Shown: positions 20,229 to 29,033 of the stretch, one piece after another
Layout of the letters: the number at the start of each line of letters is the position of its first letter
Numbering within the stretch: position 1 is the first letter of the stretch
NCBI GenBank assembly: GCA_964501265.1
Contig: CAZCSK010000019.1
Location: 1-41,386, forward strand
DNA length: 41,386 bases
Direction: 5' to 3'
Source of the DNA: CAZCSK01 sp964501265
Lineage (GTDB): Bacteria; Actinomycetota; CADDZG01; JAHWKV01
The notes under the pieces: model-generated
Seen by the model: the letters and a program-made list of their open reading frames with translations, nothing else
Database searches by the model: none
What the model was told of the DNA's origin: nothing
Translations under genes and position numbers: made by a program

Positions 20229-20447
20229 ATGTTGCCATACGCCCGCACCCTTACGCGGAAACAGGTCATCGTCTCGCTTGTCACCGACAAGGCGTTCAAA
20301 GGAATCCTGTGGACCAAACGTGGACCGCTGATCGTGATGCGACACGCCTCGCTGCTGGCCCCGGACGGCCCGGAAGGTGGAGTGCCGATGGATGGTGAAG
20401 TTGTGATCGACCGACGGCAGATCGAATTCGTCCAGGTGCTGCCTTGA
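20229..20447 (+). CDS. Small conserved protein between terminase and portal, 72 residues
   Basis: AGGAGG lies five bases before the ATG. The sequence VIVSLVTDKAFKGILWTKRGPLIVMRHASLL...VPMDGEVVIDRRQIEFVQVLP reads as a small SH3/Sm-like barrel. Very similar small proteins occupy this slot in many actinophages. A packaging or capsid accessory role is inferred only from position. Confidence 0.75.
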   Translation: MLPYARTLTRKQVIVSLVTDKAFKGILWTKRGPLIVMRHASLLAPDGPEGGVPMDGEVVIDRRQIEFVQVLP

Positions 20448-21895
20448 GCTTCGTGCAGTCCTCAGGCACGCTGGTCGCTCTCGACCGGCGACCCCCATAC
20501 GCGGTGATGCCCACCTTCAACATGCGACTGTCGGAATGGTTCTCTCAGGACTACGCCGCTATCTGGCGAACGCAGCCGGCGGTCCGTTCGATTGTCGGGT
20601 TCATCGCCCGCAACATCGCCCAACTCGGCCTGCCCGTCTACAAACAGAAGCCCGACGGCGACAGGGAACGGGTCCGGGAACATCCGTTTCCGCGGCTCCT
20701 AGAAACTCCCATTCCCGGCCAGCGATGGATGACGCCCTATCGGATGAAGCACGGGCTCGTTGTCGACTTGTCGATCTTCGACTGGTCGCTGCTCGAGAAG
20801 GTCGTCAAGGACGGACAGTGGGCGTTGGTCCGCATCCCACCGACGCGGTTCACACCGATCGGGAAGCATTCTTACTGGCCCGAGGCTTTCGAGATCCGCG
20901 GTAGCGACGGTTCGAAGAAGAAGGAAATCCCCGCCGATCAGGCTGTCTTCTTCCAGGGTTCGATCGGGCTCGACGACGCGTTGATGTCGACCCCGCCGAT
21001 CGAGTCGCTCCGCCAACTCTTGGCCGAGGACTGGGAAGCTCACCGTCAGCGGCAAGAGTTTTACCGGAATGGTGCCCGCACCTCGGCCGTGATCGAACAT
21101 CCGAAGACTCTCAGCCCGGCCGCGGCGGAGCGGATCAGTGCATCGTTCACCGCCAAGTACACACGCGGCGGGACCAACGCCGGCGGAGTGCCCGTCCTCG
21201 AGGAGGGCATGAAGCTCAACCCGGTTGCGACCATGACCTCCCGCGAGGCCCAATACATCGAGTCTCGCAAGCTGACCAGAGAAGAAGCCGCGGCGGCGTG
21301 GCATGTCCCCCCGGCGATGGCCGGCATCACCGCCCAGGCGCCATTCGCCTCTATCCGGGAGCAGCACCAGATGCTCTATCAGGACACCCTTGGGCCGACA
21401 TTGCAGATGATCCAACAAGACTTCAACGCCCAACTGGTCCCCGACTTCGAAGACGCTTCTGTTTTCTGCGAATTCAACATCGAGGAAAAGCTCCGCGGAG
21501 CCTTCGAGCAGCAGGCCGAGTCTTTGCAGATGGCGGCCGGGGCCCCGTGGATGACCCGCAACGAAGTCCGCCGGATCCGGAACCTTCCGGCCATCGCCGG
21601 CGGCGATGAGCTTGTCACGCCGCTCAACGTCCTGATCGGTGGTCAGGCCTCACCTCGCGACTCTGATCCGACACTCGACCCGAAAGCGGCCGAAGTGGTT
21701 AAACATCACTTGAAGCGTTGGGCTGATCGGCTACGCCGCGGCGGCACCCTGGAGGAGGGCCGCTGTGTCGCCGAGCTCGCCAAAGACTTGCCGGCCGAAT
21801 CGGCATCTCTCGCATCGTTCATCTTCGCCAGGGTCGCCGCCGCGACCGACCTCCAGGCCGGCATCGCAGAAGCGGCCGACCTGGCCGCCGTTTAA
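20444..21895 (+). CDS. HK97-family portal protein
   Basis: This 483-residue protein forms the ring through which DNA enters and leaves the head. Typical features are the N-terminal AVRSIVGFIARNIAQLGLPVY, the central EFYRNGARTSAVIEHP and the LTREEAAAAWHVPPAMAG wing. The C-terminal roughly 70 residues are acidic and alanine-rich. It starts with TTG at 20444 in an overlap with the previous stop (TTGA), an unusual start that the frame and overlap support. Confidence 0.9.
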   Translation: MSFVQSSGTLVALDRRPPYAVMPTFNMRLSEWFSQDYAAIWRTQPAVRSIVGFIARNIAQLGLPVYKQKPDGDRERVREHPFPRLLETPIPGQRWMTPYRMKHGLVVDLSIFDWSLLEKVVKDGQWALVRIPPTRFTPIGKHSYWPEAFEIRGSDGSKKKEIPADQAVFFQGSIGLDDALMSTPPIESLRQLLAEDWEAHRQRQEFYRNGARTSAVIEHPKTLSPAAAERISASFTAKYTRGGTNAGGVPVLEEGMKLNPVATMTSREAQYIESRKLTREEAAAAWHVPPAMAGITAQAPFASIREQHQMLYQDTLGPTLQMIQQDFNAQLVPDFEDASVFCEFNIEEKLRGAFEQQAESLQMAAGAPWMTRNEVRRIRNLPAIAGGDELVTPLNVLIGGQASPRDSDPTLDPKAAEVVKHHLKRWADRLRRGGTLEEGRCVAELAKDLPAESASLASFIFARVAAATDLQAGIAEAADLAAV

Positions 21896-21919
21896 CTCCA
21901 TCCCGAAGGGAAACCCCTC

Positions 21920-22915
21920 ATGCTCCGTAAGAGCTACCCAGTCGCGTCGTTTAAAGCTTTCAAAGATGACACAGGCGAACTGACCGGCGAATTCGAAGCG
22001 ATCGTCTCCGTCTTCGGGAACGTCGACCGAGTCGGCGACCGTGTGGTCAAAGGTGCGTTCGCCAAGTCCCTCGCCTTGTGGAAAGACTCAGGCGACCCCA
22101 TCCCGGTTCTCTGGTCGCACGACTGGATGAACCCCGACAGCCATATCGGAGTCATCATCAAAGCCGAAGAGAGAGACGTCGGCCTCTGGGTCAAAGGGGC
22201 ACTCGACATCAAGTCGAACGCGCGGGCTGCGACTGTCGCCAAGCTTCTCGCCGAACGTCGGGTCAAAGAGTGGTCTTTCTCCTACGAGGTCAACGACGAG
22301 AAGAAAGCCCGCGACGGCGCCAACGAACTGCTCGACCTCGGCATTATCGAAGTCGGACCGACGTTGAAGGGCATCAACCCGGCCACCCAAACCGTCGACG
22401 CCAAGGCGTACATTCCACTGGCCGGCTCCACCGAAGAGCGGCAGTCGGCGATCTCCGACGCCGTCCACGCCTGGGGTGCCGCCAACTACCCGTCCGACGA
22501 GAGTGACGAGGGCGGCATGTACGCCTACATCGAAGGCACCTTCGAGGACCGGGTCGTGTTCACGGTCAGCGTCTGGGGTGAGGAACCTTCCAAGACCACC
22601 TATCAGGCCGGCTACACGATCGGTGGAGACGGCGTCACTCTCGACGAGCCGGTCGAGGTCGAACTCCAGGCAGTCGTCACTGAGAAGTCCCTCGACCAGA
22701 AAGCCGGCCGCGTCCTCTCGAAGAAGAACGAGACCGACCTCCGCACTGCCGCCGACCTCCTCAACGCGGTGCTTGCCCAAGTTTCCGACAGCGACGACGA
22801 GAAGGCCGCGAAGGCCGCCGGTAACGCATCGCCAGATGCCGAGGCCAACGGTAAGGCCCGACCGACGCCCCTCTCGGTACTCGCCGCCGTCGGCATCGAC
22901 GACGACGAGCTCTAG
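21920..22915 (+). CDS. HK97-type prohead protease
   Basis: 331 residues. The catalytic residues of the S78 family are visible: H67 in VLWSHDW and S119 in KEWSFSYEV, with VKGAF upstream. The protease domain covers about 1-165. The long acidic C-terminus (about 170-331) is longer than usual and may serve as scaffold. GAAGGGAA lies ahead of the ATG. Confidence 0.9.
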   Translation: MLRKSYPVASFKAFKDDTGELTGEFEAIVSVFGNVDRVGDRVVKGAFAKSLALWKDSGDPIPVLWSHDWMNPDSHIGVIIKAEERDVGLWVKGALDIKSNARAATVAKLLAERRVKEWSFSYEVNDEKKARDGANELLDLGIIEVGPTLKGINPATQTVDAKAYIPLAGSTEERQSAISDAVHAWGAANYPSDESDEGGMYAYIEGTFEDRVVFTVSVWGEEPSKTTYQAGYTIGGDGVTLDEPVEVELQAVVTEKSLDQKAGRVLSKKNETDLRTAADLLNAVLAQVSDSDDEKAAKAAGNASPDAEANGKARPTPLSVLAAVGIDDDEL

Positions 22916-22932
22916 CCCGAAAGGACACTCCT

Positions 22933-24222
22933 GTGAAGGAACTCAAAGAGAAGCTACGCGCCGCCCTAAAGGCCGCGCGTGACATCGCTGCCAAGGCGGA
23001 AACCGAGGATCGGGATTTCACGCCGGACGAGCAGGTCGATGTCAAGAAGCATCTGGAGACGGCCCGTGATCTGAAAGCTCAGATCAAGAGCCAGGCCGAT
23101 TCCGATGCCGGTATCCGGGAAGCGTTGGCCGAGTTCGCCGCCGAGCTGGTCGACGAGCCCGTCAAGGTTGACCCGGGACGTCCCGGTCGTGGAAAGAGCC
23201 TCGGTGAGCAGTTCACCGAATCGGCCGAGTTCAAGTCGTGGATGACTGTGGTCGCCCCGAACGGGCGTATCCCCGACTCGGCCAAGGGGCTCATCTCCCC
23301 AGCGGTCCAGTTCAAGGATCTGTTGACCGGACTGTCGGACACTTCCGGTGGTGCCTTCGTGGCTACCGACGTGACCGGCCTGGTCGAACTGTTGGGCCGC
23401 CGACCGTTGACCATCCGGGACATCATCTCGGGTCGTCAGACCGGCTCCGACACGGTCGAGTTCGTCCGTCAGGTGCTCCGCACCAACAACGCCGCGCCCG
23501 TCCCTGAAGCCCTGTCGGCCTATGCGATCGGCGCGACCGACCCCGGTGCGGTAGGCGTGGTCGACGCAGTCGAAGCCGGTGTCAAACCGGAGTCAGCGTT
23601 CACGTTCGAGAAGGTCACCGCCACGGTCCGGACCCTCGCCCACTGGGTGCCGGCCACCAAGCGGGCCCTCTCCGACGTCGCCCAGCTGCGCGGCCTCATC
23701 GACGACGAGCTGCGTGAAGGGCTCGAAGAAGAACTCGAGGACCAGATCATGGAGGGCGCCGGAACCGGTGAAAACTTCACCGGGATCGGGAACACCTCCG
23801 GCGTCCAGGCTCAGGCATGGGACACGAACATCCTGACCACGACTCGCAAGGCGAAGACCAAGGTGCGGACTGTCGGCCGGGCGATCGCCTCGGCCTACGT
23901 CCTCAACCCGGCGGACTGGGAGATCATCGACTTGTTGCAGGACAATGAGGCCCGCTACTACGCCGGTGGTCCGTTCAACACGATGACCCCGCGGTTGTGG
24001 GGTCTCCCCGTAGTCGAGTCCGAAGCGGTCACCGCCGGGATCGGCTACGTCGGCGACTTCAAAAAGGCGGTCCTGTGGGACCGTGAGCAGGCATCCGTCC
24101 AAGTCAGCGACAGCCACGCAGATTTCTTTATCCGAAATTTGGTGGCAATCCTGGCGGAAATGCGCGCAGCCTTCGGAGTGCTACGTCCCGCCGCCTTCGT
24201 CGAAATCGACCTGACCGCTTAG
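22933..24222 (+). CDS. Major capsid protein, HK97 fold
   Basis: 429 residues. An N-terminal helical delta-type region (about 1-75, rich in Lys/Glu/Ala) is probably removed by the protease. The HK97 core follows with DTSGGAFVATDVTG, RRPLTIRDII, LAHWVPATKRALSDVAQL, ELEDQIMEGAGTGENFTGIG and the C-terminal AFGVLRPAAFVEIDL. GTG start with AAAGGA upstream. A stable hairpin follows the gene, as expected for a highly expressed capsid message. Confidence 0.93.
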   Translation: MKELKEKLRAALKAARDIAAKAETEDRDFTPDEQVDVKKHLETARDLKAQIKSQADSDAGIREALAEFAAELVDEPVKVDPGRPGRGKSLGEQFTESAEFKSWMTVVAPNGRIPDSAKGLISPAVQFKDLLTGLSDTSGGAFVATDVTGLVELLGRRPLTIRDIISGRQTGSDTVEFVRQVLRTNNAAPVPEALSAYAIGATDPGAVGVVDAVEAGVKPESAFTFEKVTATVRTLAHWVPATKRALSDVAQLRGLIDDELREGLEEELEDQIMEGAGTGENFTGIGNTSGVQAQAWDTNILTTTRKAKTKVRTVGRAIASAYVLNPADWEIIDLLQDNEARYYAGGPFNTMTPRLWGLPVVESEAVTAGIGYVGDFKKAVLWDREQASVQVSDSHADFFIRNLVAILAEMRAAFGVLRPAAFVEIDLTA

Positions 24223-24241
24223 AGCGGCCCGAGCTGACCTT

Positions 24242-24273
24242 GCCCGGCCTCCGTCTTCGGATGGGGGCCGGGC
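24242..24273 (+). terminator. Hairpin after the capsid gene
   Basis: GCCCGGCC (24242-24249) pairs perfectly with GGCCGGGC (24266-24273), with further pairing inside the loop (TCCG-TCTT-CGGA). No T run follows, so it is more likely an mRNA-stabilising or partial terminator element that adjusts capsid against downstream expression. Confidence 0.6.
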
Positions 24274-24304
24274 CGCGTCCAACCCACACTGAAAGGAGCC
24301 AGCA

Positions 24305-24490
24305 ATGGCATACCTAGACCCGACCAGGGGCGAAGCCCGCGAGGGCAGCCAGGCAGCGACGGTGGCAGCGGTGGCGACGGCAAACGCCGACGCTACCTAC
24401 GGCCAGCCCGAAGCAGACCTGATCAATGAGGTGAAGGTGCAGTTCAACGCCCTTCGTACCTCGTTGCGTACCGCCGGGGTGGTCGCATGA
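24305..24490 (+). CDS. Hypothetical head-module protein, 61 residues
   Basis: AAAGGAG lies a good distance before the ATG. An N-terminal disordered stretch (YLDPTRGEAREGSQAATVAAV) precedes a helix (EADLINEVKVQFNALRTSLRTAG) of the kind found in phage head-fibre or trimerising segments. It may be a small virion protein. It is ATGA-coupled to the next gene. Confidence 0.65.
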   Translation: MAYLDPTRGEAREGSQAATVAAVATANADATYGQPEADLINEVKVQFNALRTSLRTAGVVA

Positions 24491-24666
24491 CCGCCGTGAA
24501 GATCTACGACGTCGTCGTCAACGGGGTGAAAACCCGGATGAAACTCGACGAGGCAGGAGCCAAACGGTACGGCGTCTGGCAGGGCAAGGCGGTCGACTCG
24601 GCCGATGCTGCCAACAAGGCGATGAAGGCGGCACCTCGTAAGGCTGCCGCCGGAAGAAAGAGGTAA
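24487..24666 (+). CDS. Small basic protein, 59 residues
   Basis: ATGA-coupled. A beta-like N-terminus (VKIYDVVVNGVKTRMKLDEAGAKRYG) is followed by a Lys/Ala-rich tail (MKAAPRKAAAGRKR). The pattern fits small head-associated proteins that touch DNA or capsid. Not named. Confidence 0.65.
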   Translation: MTAVKIYDVVVNGVKTRMKLDEAGAKRYGVWQGKAVDSADAANKAMKAAPRKAAAGRKR

Positions 24667-24669
24667 CTG

Positions 24670-25317
24670 ATGGCCGTCATCGTCCGCCCCTACCCGACCT
24701 CTCAGAAGCATTTCTGGGCAGGGTCGATCGACTTCGACGCCTTTGCGATACATGTGGCGTTGCTGGACACGTCGGGCACCTTCGACGACACCCACGAGTT
24801 TCTGTCGTCGGTGATTGCCAACGAAGTAACCGGCACTGGTTACACCGCAGGCGGTGTTGCATTGGCGTCCAAAACCAATGTGAAGACCGACTCGTCGGCA
24901 CTTACCGCCTGGGCGGCCGCTACAGCTTATGTGGTGGGCGATGTGCGCCGGGCGGTCGCAGACAACGGGCACGTTTTTCGTTGCACGGCGGCGGGTACGT
25001 CCCATGCGACAACTGAGCCGACCTGGGTGACCGGCACTTTGCGAGAAACCGTCGAAGCTACTGGCACTGTCAGGTGGGTCGAGTTCGGCGCCGGGATCGT
25101 TGTTATCTCGGCGGCCAACCCGGCGTGGGGTCCTGGTGCGACGATCACCGGGATCCGTTACGGGGTGGTTTACGAGCGGAACTCCGGCACCGACGCCGCT
25201 CGGATGCTCATCGCCCATTTGGATTTCGGGGCGACGGAGCAGGTGACGAACGGGACGTTCACCATCACCATCCCCGCCTCCGGGATTCTGCGGACCGGGC
25301 TCGGATCGCCCACCTGA
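24670..25317 (+). CDS. Virion surface protein with tail-type carbohydrate-binding-like insert
   Basis: 215 residues. The outer parts (1-79 and 140-215) look like a beta-structured phage protein. Residues about 80-139 (WAAATAYVVGDVRRA...GHVFRCTAAGTS...TEPTW...GTVRWVEFG) match a small module often inserted in phage tail and carbohydrate-binding proteins. Start three bases after the previous stop. Probable head decoration or adhesin, first of the surface block. Confidence 0.65.
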   Translation: MAVIVRPYPTSQKHFWAGSIDFDAFAIHVALLDTSGTFDDTHEFLSSVIANEVTGTGYTAGGVALASKTNVKTDSSALTAWAAATAYVVGDVRRAVADNGHVFRCTAAGTSHATTEPTWVTGTLRETVEATGTVRWVEFGAGIVVISAANPAWGPGATITGIRYGVVYERNSGTDAARMLIAHLDFGATEQVTNGTFTITIPASGILRTGLGSPT

Positions 25318-25320
25318 TAG

Positions 25321-26061
25321 ATGGAGCCTTCGGACATCGCCGGTCTGGTGCTATGGCTGAAAGCCGACGCCATAACCGGGCTGTCCGACGGGGATCCGAT
25401 TACCACTTGGGTGGATCAGTCAGGTGAGGGCAACGACGCGACAGCGACAGGTACGACCCGTCCCTCCTATCAGACCAACGAATTAAACGGGCTGCCGGTC
25501 GCCCGGTTCGACGGGGTCTCAGACGTGATGCAAATCGGAAGCCCCCTCACCCTGGCCCATCCGTACACCATCTTTTATGTAGGCAAGTACAACAGCGTCG
25601 ACGATACGCAGCTTCGCCGGATCATCGCATCCTTTACGGTTAACTGGTTGATGGGGCCCTATCAAGGGGTTTGGCAATGGTATTCAGGCGACGGTTCCGG
25701 CTTTGCCGACCCCGGCCCGGATGCCACCGACGGGGCTTGGGTCATCCACGCGGTCAGAGCGGATACAGCTAGCGGAACCCATTTCGTGTGGGATCTCATC
25801 ACTGAGACCGCGCCGTTTTCGGCTGCCCGGGCCACTCCCGACGCTGTTGGCAACATAGCTCTTGGGGGGGGGGAACCGGCCGATTCGGACGTAGCCGAAG
25901 TCGTCGTCTACGACACAGAACTTTCCGACGGTGACCGCGACGCAGTCGTCGCCTACTTCCGCGAGAAGTGGGCAGGGATCGGCCCTGTGGACTCGCTCAT
26001 CACCCGTTCCGTCTTGATCGACTTCGAAAACCGTGAAGTCGTAATCACCGAAACCTCCTGA
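25321..26061 (+). CDS. LamG/concanavalin-like lectin protein with G10 tract
   Basis: 246 residues. It has the typical start of LamG-type domains (LVLWLKADAITGLSDGDPITTWVDQSG), then LPVARFDGVSD, and ends with VAEVVVYDTELSDGDRDAVVAYFREKWAG. These predict a sugar-binding beta sandwich over nearly the full length. A run of ten G (25864-25873) encodes G182-G184 inside the domain, so slippage would truncate the protein. As printed the gene is in the intact frame. Confidence 0.7.
   Translation: MEPSDIAGLVLWLKADAITGLSDGDPITTWVDQSGEGNDATATGTTRPSYQTNELNGLPVARFDGVSDVMQIGSPLTLAHPYTIFYVGKYNSVDDTQLRRIIASFTVNWLMGPYQGVWQWYSGDGSGFADPGPDATDGAWVIHAVRADTASGTHFVWDLITETAPFSAARATPDAVGNIALGGGEPADSDVAEVVVYDTELSDGDRDAVVAYFREKWAGIGPVDSLITRSVLIDFENREVVITETS
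25864..25873 (+). repeat. Homopolymer G10 tract inside the lectin gene
   Basis: Ten consecutive G residues in frame. Poly-G runs of this length are classic slipped-strand hot spots. Insertion or loss of one G would remove the last third of the lectin domain. Confidence 0.9.
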
Positions 26062-26074
26062 GAGGAGGCCACCC

Positions 26075-27514
26075 ATGACACGTCGCCATATCGCCGCGGG
26101 TGCTCTGCTCGGAATCCTGGCCTTTGCCCTCTCAGCAGGTGGGCAAGCCCCACAGACCGACGCCGAAGCGCTGCGGGCCATCGCGGCCATCGTCGTCGAG
26201 CAGGGTTACGCCTTGCCGACCACACCGAGCACCATCACATCGACGACGTTGCCCCCCACCACGAGCACTTCCACTACGGCAGTGCCAACGACGGCGGCTC
26301 CGACCACTACAACCACGGTGGCGCCCACAACGACGACAGCCGCGCCAACCACAACCACCACAAGTCCCCCTTCGGGTCTCTACGGCGCCGGGGTTTCGGG
26401 TGCTTCGCTGGCCGTTCCTGTCGGGGCGGTGAGTGTCACCCCGGCCACCATTGTCAGCCAGATCAACAGCCAACCCGCCGGTACCGCCTTTGCTCTCCAG
26501 CCCGGTACCTATCTGCTTGGCGACCTTCCGAACAAGGCAGGAAACAGGTATTACGGCCCGGCTAATAATCATGGCGCGGTCATCTTTGATGGGCAGGCCA
26601 CCATCGAGGTTGCCTGGCGGCTCCAGACGAACAACGTCTTTGCCAACATGACCATTCGCCGTTACCGGGGACTGGACGACGCTCCGGGTAATAGTCCGTT
26701 CCTGGCTAATGGGGCGAACAACGTCGTCATCCGGAACGTCGAGTTTAAGGACAACCGACTGTCGGGGTTGCGGTTCGGCGGCTCGGGCTGGCTCGTCGAC
26801 TACATCACCTCGCAACAGAATGGCCAGTATTGCATCGGCGGGTCAGGGTCGAACCACACGGTTGACCACTCGCTCCTTTCCCAGTGCGGGGTCGACGGGC
26901 TTGCCTTCGCTCCTCGATTCGCCGCTTCCGATCGGGGTATCAGCAAGATCAACCATTCGACCGGCTTCACCGTCCGCAATTCTGAGATAAGGAGAATCGA
27001 CAGTGGTGGTAACGGACTTTGGCTCGACGGAAACAATTCCGCCTTTCTCATCGAAGGCAATTATGTACATGACATCCAGCGCCACGGCATCATTGTCGAG
27101 TTGGGTGAGGGTGGGACAATCCGCAACAACACCCTGGTCAACACGGCTTACGGCTCACAGCCTCAGGACTATCGAGACGCCGCCATCTTCAACAACTACG
27201 GCGGAGCGATCCTGATCGAAGGCAACACGATCGACGGGGCCCGCAACGGGATCATCCTCTACCAGCCGAACCGCTCCTTTCCGGCCGACCATGCCAACTC
27301 GGTCTGCGGGACGGTGGTCCGCAACAACACGATCAAAGGCATCATCGGCAACGCGTGGACTGGTCAGCACATTGGTGTCACCTATGAAGGTTGCAACCCG
27401 AACTCCACGCCGAGTCAGGTGACATGGACTAACAACACCGAGGTCGGATCGGTGAACCATTGGTTGAATAACGATGCCACTCCGGCGCAGTGGGCGGCTC
27501 GGGGCTACTCGTGA
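26075..27514 (+). CDS. Exported right-handed beta-helix protein with Thr/Pro linker
   Basis: 479 residues. Residues 1-25 form a Sec-type signal (RR, then hydrophobic AAGALLGILAFALSAGGQA). Residues about 49-97 are a Thr/Pro-rich linker, a hallmark of exported actinobacterial proteins. The rest shows repeated N/G/V patterns (NVVIRNVEFKDNRLSGLRF, FLIEGNYVHDIQRHGIIVE, ILIEGNTIDGARNGIIL) of a pectate-lyase-like parallel beta-helix. GAGGAGG lies before the ATG. A signal peptide on a protein in the structural block is unusual. It is probably a secreted or surface polysaccharide-acting protein. Confidence 0.72.
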   Translation: MTRRHIAAGALLGILAFALSAGGQAPQTDAEALRAIAAIVVEQGYALPTTPSTITSTTLPPTTSTSTTAVPTTAAPTTTTTVAPTTTTAAPTTTTTSPPSGLYGAGVSGASLAVPVGAVSVTPATIVSQINSQPAGTAFALQPGTYLLGDLPNKAGNRYYGPANNHGAVIFDGQATIEVAWRLQTNNVFANMTIRRYRGLDDAPGNSPFLANGANNVVIRNVEFKDNRLSGLRFGGSGWLVDYITSQQNGQYCIGGSGSNHTVDHSLLSQCGVDGLAFAPRFAASDRGISKINHSTGFTVRNSEIRRIDSGGNGLWLDGNNSAFLIEGNYVHDIQRHGIIVELGEGGTIRNNTLVNTAYGSQPQDYRDAAIFNNYGGAILIEGNTIDGARNGIILYQPNRSFPADHANSVCGTVVRNNTIKGIIGNAWTGQHIGVTYEGCNPNSTPSQVTWTNNTEVGSVNHWLNNDATPAQWAARGYS

Positions 27515-27521
27515 AGACCTG

Positions 27522-29030
27522 ATGCACCGTCGCCGGTTCTTGCAAATCCTTGCCGCCTGGCTAACTGCGTTGTGGGTTGGTCTGTTCCATCGAAAGGCGG
27601 AAGCCACTGTGCAAATCTCTGGCAACTATTCGGGGACTATTCCGTCGGGGACCACCGCGCAGATTGTCGGCGATGTGAATCTGACTGGCGATCTGATTGT
27701 CGAAGGTACGTTGACCGGGGTGGACACGTTCACCCTGACTGGGAACGGGTTTCAGATCTTGGTGCAGAATGGCGGGCGGGTCGATCTGACCGGGGTTGAG
27801 AAGACTGCCTGGGTTCGTTGGGATGATCTGGTGGTCGGCTGGCAGGTTGGTGACCGGCTCGCCGTTGCCCCTACCGCAGTTGGCGTCTACGTGCCTTCTG
27901 AGGCGACGTGGAGCGGTTCGTGGGGAACGATGACCCGTCCGACCAATTCGCCTGATGTGACGCTAGTGGATGGCTCTGTGGCGAAGCCGGAAGTGGTGAA
28001 CCTTTCCCAGAGCATCGTCCTCCAGAATCTGCGTCGGGCGGTGCATGCCCATGATGGGGCCGGGGTGCAAATCCTCCGATGGTTGAAGGCGTTGAACTGT
28101 GGCACGATTGACGTTCTTGGTGATTACCCGATTCACTTCCACTTAAACGGCGAGACCAGTCGCGGCTCAGTGGTCGAGGGGGTCGTGGTTGAAGGCGGCA
28201 AGAACCACGCCTTTGTCTTCCACGGCTCACATGGAATCACCGCCATTGACTGTGTGGGCTACGACATCATCAACCATGCCTACTGGTGGGACCCGCCGCT
28301 CAACAACAACCAGCCCAGCACCAACGACTCCGACGACATCACCTACGATCATTGTCTGGCCCTAAAGGTGACTCAGACCGCCCCCCTCGGCGCTCGCCTG
28401 TCCGGGTTCACGTTGGGGAGGGGGCTCAGAAATCGCTGCGTCAATTCGAGAGCGGTGGGGGTGCAGGGCGGCAACGAGGCGTCTGGTTTCCAATGGCCCG
28501 AAACTGGTGTTGGCAATTGGATCTTTCAAGATTGCCTAGCACATAACAATAAGACGTTCGGGATTTTCGCCTGGCAGAACTCGAACCTTCCCCACGTCAT
28601 CGAAGACTTCGACGCCTATCGAAACGGCAAGTCGGGAATCCAGCATGGCGCCTATCTCAACTTCTATACCTATCGACGTATCACGCTGACTGGGAACACA
28701 GTCGCGTCGCTGATAAATCACGCCCTGCCCCATACGGATCCAAACCTTCCCGATAAGCGGATCATCTTCGAGGATATCTTGGCCGATGGGCCACTTTCGA
28801 TCATCAAGCACAACGCCCCTTCGCCGCGGCCAGTGATTTTCCGACGCTGCACTTTCCCCTCGGTCATCTATAACGAGGTCAACGTGGACCGGCCGTCGTA
28901 CATGATCCATGAGGACAGTGGTCTGGTCCCCGCCGATTTCACGTTCATCCTGATCCAACCTCAAAGCACGATCGAGATTTTCGAGGACGGCGTGTTGGAA
29001 CATCGGTGGGCGTCCGGCGTTTGGAGCTGA
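27522..29030 (+). CDS. Tat-signal G8/CEMIP-like beta-helix protein
   Basis: 502 residues. The N-terminus R3-R4-R5-F6-L7-Q8, the hydrophobic ILAAWLTALWVGLF and AEA (26-28) make a twin-arginine signal with a cleavage site. Then comes a G8-like region (TIPSGTTAQIVGDVNLTGDLIVEGTLTG, about 38-65) and a beta-helix with YPIHFHLNGETSRGS and HGITAIDCVGYDIINHAYWWD. These resemble the YPIHFH and GYD motifs of CEMIP/PKHD1L1-type hyaluronan-related proteins. I start at ATG 27522; the longer frame would lose the N-terminal signal. Probably exported folded to act on a host-surface polysaccharide. Confidence 0.68.
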   Translation: MHRRRFLQILAAWLTALWVGLFHRKAEATVQISGNYSGTIPSGTTAQIVGDVNLTGDLIVEGTLTGVDTFTLTGNGFQILVQNGGRVDLTGVEKTAWVRWDDLVVGWQVGDRLAVAPTAVGVYVPSEATWSGSWGTMTRPTNSPDVTLVDGSVAKPEVVNLSQSIVLQNLRRAVHAHDGAGVQILRWLKALNCGTIDVLGDYPIHFHLNGETSRGSVVEGVVVEGGKNHAFVFHGSHGITAIDCVGYDIINHAYWWDPPLNNNQPSTNDSDDITYDHCLALKVTQTAPLGARLSGFTLGRGLRNRCVNSRAVGVQGGNEASGFQWPETGVGNWIFQDCLAHNNKTFGIFAWQNSNLPHVIEDFDAYRNGKSGIQHGAYLNFYTYRRITLTGNTVASLINHALPHTDPNLPDKRIIFEDILADGPLSIIKHNAPSPRPVIFRRCTFPSVIYNEVNVDRPSYMIHEDSGLVPADFTFILIQPQSTIEIFEDGVLEHRWASGVWS

Positions 29031-29033
29031 CAG

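Noticed and set aside
22088..22780. 230-residue antisense open frame over the protease
   Set aside because: The protease on the plus strand has H67 and S119 in a known family. The antisense product has no motif.
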